Shown here piece after piece: positions 23,754 through 34,081 of a stretch of 64,000 nucleotides of DNA. A program made the translations under genes and the position numbers. The stretch is from Glebionis coronaria (Eukaryota; Streptophyta; Magnoliopsida; Asterales; Asteraceae), in contig CM046876.1 of the NCBI GenBank assembly GCA_025667525.1, forward strand, positions 484,054,557 to 484,118,556, given 5' to 3'. The first letter of the stretch is position 1. The number at the start of each line of letters is the position of its first letter. The notes under the pieces were generated by a model that had not been told where the DNA came from, ran no database searches, and worked only from the letters and a program-made list of their open reading frames with translations.

Positions 23754-24118
23754 TAATTATGGAAACTTTCTATTTTTAGAAACTTATTTAAATAAGGCAG
23801 CTAATCTATTTATGGAAACCTTCTATTTTTAGAAACTTATTTAATTCATACAGCTAATCTATTTATGGAAACTTATTTAATTCAGACAGCTAATCTATTT
23901 ATGGAAACTTATTTAATTCAGGCAGCTAATCTATTTATGGAAACTTTCTATTTTTGGAAAACTTACCTATTTTAAGCAGTAATTCTATTTTTGGAAACAT
24001 TCTATTTTTGGAAACTTTCTATTTTTGGAAACTTTCTATTTTTGGTAACTTTCTATTTTTGGAAACTTTCTATTTTTGGAATCTTTCTATTTTAGGAAAC
24101 CTGCTATTTTTGGAAAGT
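23754..24118 (+). repeat. Tandem repeats in 5' LTR of element B
   Basis: First a 36-bp-type unit (CAGCTAATCTATTTATGGAA then ACTTATTTAATTCAGG), then about eight copies of the 17-bp unit TTTCTATTTTTGGAAAC (23985-24118). The counterpart in the 3' LTR (32095-32515) has about eleven copies of the 17-bp unit. Confidence 0.8.
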
Positions 24119-25370
24119 TACTTATTATTACACAGTAAGTATAATAATACATGAAATACCAAGAATAATTAATCAGAATAGACAGAATATAAGATAAACA
24201 CAGTTTAAGGCTTAAAACAGTAAAACATGATATGAACATATAAATTAAGCTAAGACATGACATAAAATCAGTTACGTATTGGTAAGCAGATCCTAATTCA
24301 TGTATGTATTTATGTAGCATTAGTGATACGGAAGTAGGATTCCTCTCAGTTCGTCTTCTCGTTCACTGGACATAAGGTACGGATTCCCGTCCTTTCAGTA
24401 TGGACATTCTTTCCTTATTAGGATTCCCCGTATGCAGCCAAATGTTTTCCCGTAGTATAAGTTTATATGTTTGATTTGCTTATGTTTAATTTAGAATACC
24501 TATAGCCATATACATGCATGACCAGTTTCACCTAGTTATGGAGGTACCATAACCATAGCATTAGATGCACTGATGTTATGACTTCACCACGGCGGAGTGA
24601 TTGCTCGTGGCGTCCCTTCAGCTTTTGGCCATTTATTTATATTTATCATGTGGGGCGTATGGGTGCATCCTAGTTACATGTTTCAGTCAGGATTTCATGG
24701 TGAATGTGGTGTGTGCCTTGCATCCTTCACAAGGAGCTGATCCCTCCTACCCAAACCAGAATATTAAATTAGAGGCAGCCCCTCTAATTTGCATGATGAG
24801 GTCACCCCTCCAAGTATTCATGCACGGTGGATTTTCATGACCTATATTGGCTAATGGTAAAATATATGTTAAACATTTTTTACAAGATAAACATAAGGCT
24901 TTTCAAACTATAAAACCAGTTTTATCAAGACTTAACCAGGTTACTCGGGACTTAGTTCTTCCGCTGTTATATGTTATATGTTATATGCTTATCCTATTCA
25001 TGCTTTATTGTACATCCGTGCACTGAGCGTATTGCTCAACCGTTTTCCTTTTCTATGTTCCCAAAACGGCAGGTACTCAGGGACGCTCGTAGACATTAAG
25101 CGTACGTGCATATGGACTGGAAGCTTTCTAGCCTTTCTTTACTTTATGCATTATCTTTCCTTTGATACATTTGCTATGGACATTGTTTAGTCCTTTCCTT
25201 TACTATACTTATGTTTGTGTGTGATGAGCCTTACTTCTTGGACTACCGATGTTTGATTCCGGTATTTTCTTTTATGGTCATGTAATGTTTAGACATTTTT
25301 CCTTGTATGCTTTGATGACACGCCATAATTACGCGTGACATTCCATTATCGAAATGGGGTGTTACAATTA

Positions 25371-25387
25371 TGGTATTAGAGCCAAGG
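25371..25387 (+). promoter_or_regulatory. Primer binding site of element B
   Basis: TGGTATTAGAGCCAAGG starts four bases after the LTR end. It matches the initiator tRNA-Met complement TGGTATCAGAGCC except for one C to T change. Confidence 0.75.
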
Positions 25388-25821
25388 CTTCGACCTGTAG
25401 GCTCTCAAAATATGACCTGTGATTAGTGGGTAGTCACTACGGTCTTCCTAGAACTGACAGTCGTTTTCATGCATTCATCATTTTTATGCATACATATACA
25501 TGTCATTGTCGCAGGTTTATGACTAAGTAATGGTTGGTACAGGACTGGCCTTATTTAGTCGCATGTGTTTTATCGAAACTTTTAAATTTGGGACCGACCC
25601 ATAGGCGTCCCCTCGCCATGTCTTTTGTTTTGGGTGAACTGACCATAGGCGTTCACTCTCGCGCATACAAAAGTTTTCATAAAATTTCATCATGCATTCA
25701 TACACAAAATTTTCTTGCATAAAATTTTTCTCTTGAAATTTTGGTATAATTTTTTTTTTCATGTATATATATATTTTATGTTTTGATCTGTTTAATCATA
25801 TGGTTTATGTTATACTGTCAG
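25388..25821 (+). other. Leader of element B
   Basis: About 430 non-coding bases before gag. The last part is T-rich and ends TACTGTCAG directly before the gag ATG, which looks like a splice acceptor. A leader intron is possible but the donor is not clear. Confidence 0.35.
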
Positions 25822-26549
25822 ATGGTTCTCACACGCGAACAAGAACAGCTCAATGTTGCAAATCAAGCTGCTATGCAAGCTTTGCTTCCTCAACTGAGGA
25901 ACGACATCAGGGCTGAAGTTCAAGCTGCCAACAATCAGCAGCATAATCAGGCACCTCCTCCTCCTCCTCCAGTGACATTAGCAGTATGGCTGGAGAGATT
26001 CAACAAGCTCCGTCCTTGAGCTTTTGAAAAGACAGATAGCCCCAGTGATGCTGAAAGCTGGTTGGCTCACATCGAGAAGATTTTCAATGCTATGGGTTGT
26101 GACCCCGCATACAAGGCGAGGTTGGCATGCTATCGGTTCGAAGGCGATGTGCTAAATTGGTGGTTAGCATTGATACAGTCTAAGGGTGGTGACGAGTGGG
26201 TTGCTGGTTTGACTTGGGCTCAGTTCAAGGACAGAGTGATGGAGCAGTTCTTTCCCAAGGCTGAGCAAGACAAGCTCAAGAGAGAGTACCATGGGATCCG
26301 ACAGAGAGTTGGGGAGAATAGCAACGAGTTTATGCAGCGTTTTCTTCGCTTAGCTGGTTTCCTTGGTGCGGCAGCAGGTACTCCTGAGGAGCAGGCACAC
26401 CACTTTAGGTGGGCTCTTCGCACATCGGTCGCAAACAGTCTGGTGTGTGCTACGTTCAACACTGTAGCACAAGTGGCCGATGCAGCACGTAAGCTGGAGA
26501 TGCTGCAGGAGAGAGATGAGTTTGGGGAAGCTGAGAGACCCGACAAGAG

Positions 26550-26632
26550 GTAAACATTCGTATTCGAGCGGTACTCAATCCGTATTCTTTCCATATAGGT
26601 CATATATTCATCTCTTTAAATGTATCTTCCAG
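26550..26632 (+). other. Putative gag intron 1, element B
   Basis: 83 bp, GTAAAC...TTCCAG, phase 2. It contains an in-frame TAA at its start. Removing it joins the exon 1 frame to exon 2 without a shift. Confidence 0.65.
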
Positions 26633-26782
26633 GCAGAAAACTGGGGACCGGTCTCAGCCGGCTACTCAGCAGCAGCCTCATCAGCCCAAGGGAAACGGTC
26701 AGACTAACGACCGTTCTGCTACGAACAGGCGTGGCGGTAATGATAATCACCGTCACAATTCTGGACACTCCAATGGCAGCAG

Positions 26783-26859
26783 GTCCTAATACTTACGCAT
26801 TTCCTTATGATTTCATGTTATTACTCATATTCTGACACTTTAGCAAAAACTTCTACCAG
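26783..26859 (+). other. Putative gag intron 2, element B
   Basis: 77 bp, GTCCTA...CTACCAG, phase 2. The donor is weak (GTCC) but the frame is restored exactly when it is removed. Confidence 0.55.
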
Positions 26860-26924
26860 GAACCATGGAAACGGTAGGGACCAGAACCAGAGAGGTTCAC
26901 AGCCTAGCCGTCCAGCTATCACTG

Positions 26925-26997
26925 GTATTCAATCTTACGATTATTCGCATTGTCCTTTGTACCCAATTATCATGTCTTATGTAAAATGTTTTATCAG
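26925..26997 (+). other. Putative gag intron 3, element B
   Basis: 73 bp, GTATTC...TATCAG, phase 1. Removing it brings the CCHC knuckles and the downstream protease into the frame of exon 3. Confidence 0.65.
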
Positions 26998-27128
26998 GTT
27001 CCCAGCCAGCCAGAGCACCAGCTGGGGGATTTACTCATCCTCTTTGCTCTACTTGCCACCGTAGGCATCCAGGGCCATGTCGCCGTAACACTGACGCATG
27101 CTTCAAGTGTGGTCTTCTTGGCCATATC

Positions 27129-27839
27129 ATGAAGGATTGCCGTAAGGGCGATATGGAGGGTACATCGGGACATGCTGATTCCAAGCCGCCTCCCACCACT
27201 GGGCGTGTCTACATGACATCTCGAGACCAGGCCAATAAGTCTACAGGTACCATCACTGGAATCATGTATATGTATGGTCAAGCTGCATGTGTTCTTTTTG
27301 ATACGGGTGTTACTCACTCGGTTATTTCTACTGCTTATGCTAAGAACATTAGGATGCTCCCCATGCCACTAGAGAATAGGCTTACTATTTCCACGCCTTT
27401 GAGGGACTCTGTATTAATCATCCATGTATACAAGAGTCTTCCCCTAGAATTCGACGATAAGGTTCGACCTGTTGACGCACTTCCGCTGGACATGAATGAC
27501 TTCGACATGATTTTGGGCATGGATTGGCTATCCAAGCATCATGCTACCATAGACTGCCATTCATATCGAGTTATCTTAGGTGATGTTAATGCACCAGAGT
27601 ACATTCATAACGGGTTTGTACCTGGAAGGTCTGTACAAATCATATCTACCCTGCAAGCACGTGCACTACTGTCACATGGCTGCGAGGGTTATCTAGCTAC
27701 GGTTCACGACGTGGATGCTGAATCCCCATCAATTCAGGATCAACCTATAGTGTCGGAATTCCAAGATGTTTTTCCAGCAGAACTTCCGGGCATACCACCT
27801 GTACGAGAAGTGGAATTCAGTATCGAGCTTATTCCATGA
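27129..27839 (+). pseudogene. Aspartic protease and RT entry, element B
   Basis: Frame 3, directly continuous with gag exon 4. The active site DTG is at codon 27300, with the second conserved segment FDMILGMDWLSKHHATIDC. The RT entry phrase FQDVFPAELPGIPPVREVEFSIELIP follows and ends at TGA 27837-27839. Protease cleaves the polyprotein. The stop sits between PR and RT, so RT would not be made without readthrough. Confidence 0.8.
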
Positions 27840-29572
27840 GCTGAACCAATCTCCAAAGCTCCTTATCGCATGGCTCCCATAGAGCTGAAGGAGCTGAAGG
27901 ATCAACTACAAGAACTTCTTGAACGAGGTTTCATTCGACCGAGCGCATCTCCATGGGGCGCATCGGTCTTGTTTGTTAAGAAGAAGGACGGCAGTATGCG
28001 TCTTTGCATAGACTATCGCGAGCTTAACAAGATTACTATCCGGAATAGGTATCCACTGCCACGTATAGACGATCTGTTTGACCAAGTCCAAGGGGCCAAA
28101 CACTTCTCCAAGATTGATCTTAGGTCAGGCTACCATCAGCTACGGTTTAAGGAGCAGGATATCGCCAAGACTGCTTTTCGTACCCGCTATGGTCACTACG
28201 ACTTTGTAGTTATGCCATTTGGCCTGACAAATGCTCCAGCAGTGTTCATGGATTTGATGAACAGAATCTTTCATTAATTTCTGGATAAGTTCGTCATTGT
28301 CTTCATCGGTGACATCCTGATTTTCTCAAAGTCCAAGGAGGAACACGAAGACCATCTTTGTACAGTACTACAGATCCTTCGCCAGAAGCAGCTGTATGCT
28401 AAATTCTCCAAGTGTGAGTTCTGGTTAGACAAGGGGGCATTCTTAGGCACATTGTATCAGCAGAAGGAATCACTATGGATCCAGCAAAGGTTGAGGCGAT
28501 TACAAAGTGGCCAAGGCCGACATCAGCGACGGAAGTCCGCAATTTCTTAGGCTTAGCTAGCTATTACCGTAGGTTCATGGAGAACTTTTCCCGCTTAGCA
28601 CTACCATTGACCAAACTGATGCGGAAAGGGGAGAAATTCGTTTGGACTGAAGAACGAGAGAAGAGATTTGAAGACCTGAAGCAGAAGCTAGTATCTGCAC
28701 CTATTCTTACTCTCCCATCTGGTATGGGTGGATTTCAAATCTACAGCGATGCATCGGGGAAGGGACTTGGCTGTGTTCTCATGCAACATGGGAAAGAGAT
28801 CGCGTACGCTTCACGGCAGCTTAAGCCTTATGAAGAAAATTACCCTACGCATGACTTGGAACTTGCTGCAGTCGTGTTTGCATTGAAGATATGGAGGCAC
28901 TATTTATATGGAGAATCATGTGACATTTTCATGGACCACAAGAGCTTGAAGTATATCTTCACTCAACGTGAATTGAACATGAGGCAGAGGAGATGGTTAG
29001 AGCTGTTGAAGGATTATGACATAAATCTACAGTATCATCCCGGAAAAGCAAATGTAGTAGCAGATGCTCTTAGCAGGAAGTCTGGAATGATCAACGGCAT
29101 TAAAATTGAAGAGGAAATCATAAGAGACTTGGAGCGACTTGACATCGAGATCATGGTACGTGGACAGCACGGTTACTGGGATAATCTTAGAGTAGAACCC
29201 GAGTTACTCTCTAAGATCAAGGAAGCTCAAAAAGATGATGGAGAAATCTGGGCGATAGTACAGAATTTGGAGAAACAGACGGAATTCAGAGTAGACGCAG
29301 ATGGTATCGTATGGCAGGGCACGAGACTTTGTGTTCCTGATGACCGAAAACTCCGGGAAGCTTTGTTAGCTGAAGCTCATAGCTCCCCATTCTCTATACA
29401 TCCTGGTTCGACTAAAATGTACCATGACATCAAGCAGTACTTTTGGTGGAGTGGTATGAAACAGGATGTGGCCATTTACGTCTCCAAATGTCTTACCTGC
29501 CAGCAGGTTAAGATCGAGCATCAGCGATCTGGCGGTCTCCTTCAACCGTTAGATATTCCAGAGTGGAAGTGA
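27840..29572 (+). pseudogene. Reverse transcriptase, RNase H and N-terminal integrase, element B
   Basis: RT reads in frame 3 from 27840 ([54 protein letters not shown]). It is broken by TAA 28275 and by a frameshift near 28430-28460 into frame 2. The catalytic motif reads FIGD (codons 28302-28313): the first aspartate of the usual DD pair is Gly. RNase H follows ([35 protein letters not shown]; Met replaces the Thr of the usual TDHKSL), then the integrase zinc region ([13 protein letters not shown] ... CLTC). TGA 29570-29572 ends this segment. This RT cannot be active. Confidence 0.85.
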
Positions 29573-30625
29573 GACAAAATCACCATAGATTTTGTTACTG
29601 GTCTTCCGCCTACCAAGAGGAAGCACGATGCAATTTGGGTTATCGTAGATCGACTTACCAAATCAGCTCATTTCTTACCGATCCGCAAGGAAGATCCGGT
29701 AAGTAAACTCGCAGATACGTACAGAAGAGAGATCATGAGACTCCACGGTGCACCATCCAGCATCGTCTCAGACAGAGATCCTCGTTTCACTTCGCGATTT
29801 TGGAAGAGTCTGCGGAAAGCTTGGGGTACACAACTTAAGCTTAGCACGGCCTTTCATCCTCAAATGGACGAACAGTCGGAAAGGACCATTCAGACATTGG
29901 AAGATATGTTTAGGTCATGTGCGTTGGAATGGACGGGTGATTGGGATGATTACATCTGTTTGGTGGAGTTTGCATACAACAACAGTTGGCACGCAAGTAT
30001 CAAGTGTGCTCCTTTCGAGATGTTGTATGGCAGGAAGTGTCGCGCCCCAATCTGCTGGGATCAGGTTGGCGAGCGAACACTTGAAGGACAAGAAATCATA
30101 GAGATGACCAATGAAACGATCGCAGTAGCTAGGCAGAAGATTCAGGAAGCACGGTCACGTCAGAAGAGTTACGCCGATAAGCATCGTAGGGACATACATT
30201 TTAACGTAGGAGATCACGTCTTCCTTAAGGTTTCGCCGGCACGTGGTGTTAGACGCTTCGGGATTAAAGGGAAGCTCAGTCCTCGTTTCATCGGACCGTT
30301 TGATATCATTGAACGAGTCGGTGAAGTATCTTACCGATTGGCGTTACCTCCGCAGCTTTCGCATGTGCACAATGTGTTTCATGTGTCCTTACTCAGAGGG
30401 TACCAGTATCATCCCCTTCACATGGTTCAGTATCCACTGGAACAGATACGTGAAGATCTCACTTTCATAGAAGAACCCGAACGAGTTCTTGAAAGACAAG
30501 AAGGAGTCATGAGAAGAAAAACGATTCCATTCGTCAAAATCCTATGGAGGGATCATACCGAGAGGGAAGCCACTTGGGAAACAGAGGAGTCTATCCGGGC
30601 TTCTTATCCTCATTTCATATTTTAA
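29573..30625 (+). pseudogene. Integrase core and chromodomain, element B
   Basis: Continuation in frame 2 after the TGA. The D,D(35)E residues are all present: D at 29588, D at 29771, E at 29879. The C-terminal GPY/F-type module (VGDHVFLKVSPARGV, LSPRFIGPFDII, HNVFHVSLLR) and a chromodomain-like end (RKTIPFVKILWRDH, EATWETEESIRASYPHFIF) complete the protein at TAA 30623. Integrase would insert the DNA copy. The core is intact, but there is no open frame from gag to here. Confidence 0.85.
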
Positions 30626-30689
30626 ATTCGGGTATATTCTTCTTTTCAGTTTACTTTATCTATAATTCGGGGACGAATTATTCTTTTTA

Positions 30690-30701
30690 GGGGGGAAGAG
30701 T
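30690..30701 (+). promoter_or_regulatory. Polypurine tract of element B
   Basis: GGGGGGAAGAGT directly precedes the 3' LTR start TGTAAAACCC at 30702. Confidence 0.8.
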
Positions 30702-32743
30702 TGTAAAACCCGCATGCTTTTACCATGAATAGTACCCTTAAGATCGTACGTACTAGATTAAAACTTTCCTATTATAGCATGATTACGATTACGTGTTAGG
30801 ATTTTACGTATTACATACGTGTTAGAACACGATAAGTATTTACTACGCACGAGCACGCAATAATTATTTGACAATAATTAATCACGAACATGCGATCATG
30901 AACGTAATTAAATCACGAACTATTATTAATTACGTATATATATATTTATTACGGGCGTAAATAAATATATTAGGTCACGGTAATTATTTAACGAGAACAC
31001 TTTAAACGCGAACACAAATAAACATGAACGAACAATTAAACATCGAGACACGGAAAATGGTACGGGTACCCCATGTGGGGCCCCCTACCCGCGGCAACCA
31101 TAAAGAGATGGGCCAAGCCCATCTCAAAATTTACTAAGAGGGGTTATGGTAAAATATCACTAGTCATTTTTCACTTTACAGAAGATTTTTACAAAAACCT
31201 AAAAGTTCTTCCTTCTCCTTCTTTTTCTTTTTGGCCGCCACCTATAAACACACCAAGGGGGTGTTTGTTTGATCCTTGATCTTGATTTGTGGTGCAAGTG
31301 TTCGTGTTGTTCATCCTCGTTTCGATCCACACATTCGGTATATGTTTCTTTTACCCTTTTCTTTTGATTTTGATCTAATAATAAACTAAGAACAAGATGT
31401 TTTTAAAACCTAGTTAAAAACATAGATCTAACATGAAAATGGTTTTTGGAATAAATCAAAAAGGGTGTTTTAGGGGTGTTTGTTTTGGCCGGCACCTAAA
31501 CCGAACCCCAAGGGGGTCTCGGTTTGGCTACTCGACCACCACCGAGACCATATGGTCCCGGTTGGTTGGTGTGGGTCCCACGGCAGCAGGAAGACAAGGG
31601 GAACCCCGAAGTGGTTCGGGGTATGGTATCGATTTCATGTCCGGTTCATGGTTCCTAGTCAAGATCCGGTTCACGGTGTATGTTAAGATTATTATTTTTA
31701 TAATCATATGTTAAAATTAAATTAATAAACATGGCATGATTAATTTAATAACATGACTTAGGTTATTTTAATTATTAAAGTCATGAAATTATTAACCTAA
31801 GTATTTTATATTTTTAGACTTATAATTAAGTAATTATTTAAAAACCATGGTTATAATTAATTAATTAACATGACTTAGGTTATATTATTAATAAATAATA
31901 ATACATGTTTTAACCTAAGTATTTATCTTTATTTAATTAAAAACATGATATACTTTAATTAAATATTTTAACCTATAGTTTATTTAAATTACATGAAATA
32001 ATTAATAAACTATACATTATACCATTATGACTTAGAAAATAATCATGAAAACACTTAGGCTTATATACTTAGCTTATTTAACCAGCTTATATCTAATTAT
32101 GGAAACTTTCTATTTTTAGAAACTTATTTAAATAAGGCAGCTAATCTATTTATGGAAACCTTCTATTTTTAGAAACTTATTTAATTCAGGCAGCTAATCT
32201 ATTTATGGAAACTTATTTAATTCAGGCAGCTAATCTATTTATAGAAACTTATTTAATTCAGGCAGCTAATCTATTTATGGAAACTTTCTATTTTTAGAAA
32301 CTTATCTATTTTAAGTAGTAATTCTATTTTTGGAAACATTCTATTTTTGGAAACTTTATATTTTTGGAAACTTTCTATTTTTGGAAACTTCCTATTTTTG
32401 GAAACTTTCTATTTCTGGAAACTTTCTATTTTTGGTAACTTTCTATTTTTGGAAACTTTCTATTTTTGGAAACTCTCTATTTTAGGAAACCTGCTATTTT
32501 TGGAAAGTTACTTATTATTACACAGTAAGTATAATAATACATGAAATACCAAGAATAATTAATCAGAATAGACAGAATATAAGATAAACACAGTTTAAGG
32601 CTTAAAACAGTAAAACATGATATGAAGATATAAAATAAGCTAAGACATGACATAAAATCAGTTACGTATTGGTAAGCAGATACTTATTCATGTATGTATT
32701 TATGTAGCATTAGTGATACGGAAGTAGGATTCCTCTCAGTTCG
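30702..32743 (+). repeat. 3' LTR of element B, first part (split by element C)
   Basis: Starts TGTAAAACCC like the 5' LTR. It lacks the MITE and has the empty site CCCGCGGC at 31088. It contains the larger version of the tandem repeat (32095-32515). It ends at the target copy GTTCG (32739-32743) of element C. Confidence 0.9.
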
Positions 32744-33124
32744 TGTTAGCCTCAAAATATTGAGTCAAACAAGAATGTTCGGTCATAGGTTTCTATTGTA
32801 TTATTTATTAGAACGTTGTAATAAGTAGTTATTTAGTCGTGATTCACGGGCTTGGATTTAAACTAATTAAAGTCCAAAATACAAGCCCGGCCCAATATAT
32901 AGTCCATTAAAGCCCGCATGTGGGTGGACTATATATACTACCCTCCTAGCATGTTAGGAGGGTGGTTGGTTCATTTGTATTCTCATTCCTTAATCTAACA
33001 TTCACCTAGTTCCAACCATTTCTCTCTCACTTTCTCTCACTACTTTCTCTCTCTAGAATTCTTCTCATTTCTACCTTTCTTTCTTAATAATTCGTCTTAT
33101 ATCATTCATATAAAAGGGACAACA
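32744..33124 (+). repeat. 5' LTR of element C
   Basis: 381 bp, TGTTAGCCTC to GGGACAACA. TATATATA at 32930-32937 is the likely TATA box, followed 3 bases later by a 9-bp hairpin. Downstream is a CT-rich stretch (33010-33060). Confidence 0.95.
32940..32963 (+). other. Hairpin just after the TATA box, element C LTR
   Basis: ACCCTCCTA and TAGGAGGGT are perfect inverted arms with loop GCATGT. The repeat starts 3 bases after the TATA box, near the expected transcription start, and is present in both LTRs. Confidence 0.65.
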
Positions 33125-33125
33125 A

Positions 33126-33134
33126 TTGGTATCA
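33126..33134 (+). promoter_or_regulatory. Primer binding site of element C
   Basis: TTGGTATCA follows the LTR end by one base, matching the core of the initiator tRNA-Met type site. The next bases (ATCGTC) diverge from the usual GAGC. Confidence 0.6.
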
Positions 33135-33394
33135 ATCGTCACGGGGTAGATTTGTTATTGGTTGTTCTTCTTATATTTGATTCGTGTGATTTCTTCCATA
33201 AATCAACTCGAATTCAAATTTTTTTTGTGGTTTTCGTGTTCTTTATCTTGCTACAAATCATCTATATACTTGTTGTAGAGATTTGGTTGTTTTGGTTTGG
33301 TAAAAATCACGAATTTGTTGCCTAAAAGTTGCTAACTTGTTGCCTAAAAGTTGCCAAAAATCGTTGCCTAAAAAGTTGGAAGAAAAAGCACCAT

Positions 33395-33735
33395 TATTGC
33401 GACAGCTTGAATATAGGAAAGGTAAGTACGGTTTCGATCGCAATAACCCTAGGGTTTTACTTTGCGATCCGTATTGCGATAGCCCCCTTATTCCGATCTG
33501 GACATTCCGATCGTTATTGCGATCTGGATTGAGACGGTTAAGGCAATCTTGAAACGTTACTCTGCCCACTTTGCGACAGCCACATTACGACAGAATATTG
33601 CGATAGTACATTGCGATAGAATATTGCGACAGAAGGATATTGCGATAGGACATTGCGATCCAAAGGACATTCCGATCTAAACATTCCGACAACCTTCATT
33701 CCGATAGCACTTTCCGATGGATATTCCGATGACAT
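33395..33735 (+). repeat. Array of ATTGCGAT/ATTCCGAT-type motifs in the leader of element C
   Basis: About 18 copies of a short motif, consensus (A/T/C)TT(G/C)CGA(T/C), mostly 12-15 bases apart, many continuing AG or GG. Clear examples: TATTGCGATAG near 33596, CATTGCGATAG near 33609, CATTCCGATCT near 33668, CATTCCGATAG near 33695. Left copies carry G before CGA, right copies carry C. One copy near 33436 is inverted (TCGCAAT). It lies in the untranslated leader, 350-690 bases before the gag ATG. Confidence 0.75.
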
Positions 33736-34081
33736 GTTTTCGCTAAATTTTGTTTGAGTAATTTTTAGACTTAGCCACCATCTAGACTAGTTTCAGAATA
33801 TCGTTTCCACGAAGATCAAAAAAAAAAAATAAAAAAAAAAAAAGAGTTAAAATTTTTTCGTCAAGTAAATTCAAATTTTTTCCATACTAGTTTTAGGACA
33901 TTTCTAGCTCGATTTCAAATTTTGGCGATTACAAAATTTTTGGACTACCGTTTTAGTCGGACTGGAGAATTTATTGTCGGCCTGGAGAAAAATTGCAATT
34001 TTCGGAATTTAAACCACAACAACAATCACAACAAATCTACTTAAGATCCATATTCACTTCATCATTTCAGAGAATTTTGGG
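33736..34081 (+). other. Remaining leader of element C
   Basis: Non-coding, with an A-rich tract near 33820-33843 (two runs of A split by a T) and T-rich stretches. No ORF. The gag ATG at 34082 follows GAATTTTGGG. Confidence 0.6.

Larger units (their letters stand above)
21969..25366 (+). repeat. 5' LTR of element B
   Basis: 3398 bp including the MITE. Compared with the 3' LTR it has the MITE insertion and lacks about 91 bases found at 31345-31435 of the 3' LTR, a loss bounded by ATG in both copies. It also has fewer copies of the 17-bp tandem repeat. A perfect hairpin GAGATGGGC/GCCCATCTC with a CAA loop (22859-22879) is shared with the 3' LTR (31105-31125). ORFs here come from repeats and are not genes. 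Confidence 0.9.
25822..27299 (+). pseudogene. gag of element B, apparently split by three introns
   Basis: ATG 25822 starts MVLTREQEQL, preceded by CAG. Exon 1 (25822-26549) holds a coiled N-terminus with a proline run and the Gag core (LNWWLALIQSK, FPKAEQDKLKREYH, FMQRFLRLAGF), broken by TGA 26017. The reading then stops unless three segments are removed: 26550-26632, 26783-26859 and 26925-26997. Each is GT...AG, T-rich and 73-83 bp. With exons 26633-26782, 26860-26924 and 26998 onward the frame is continuous, through a Gln/Asn/Gly/Arg-rich nucleic-acid-binding region into two Cys/His knuckles (CSTCHRRHPGPC and CFKCGLLGHIMKDC), and runs straight into protease. Intron phases are 2, 2 and 1. 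Confidence 0.75.

Noticed and set aside
23954..24154. ORF of repeated Phe/Leu/Trp/Gly residues in element B 5' LTR (and 32347-32544)
   Set aside because: It is a translation of the 17-bp tandem repeat; copy number differs between LTRs and there is no independent coding signal.
33258..33735. Antisense ORFs over the ATTGCGAT array
   Set aside because: They arise from the repeated motif lacking stops on the opposite strand; composition is repeat-driven.
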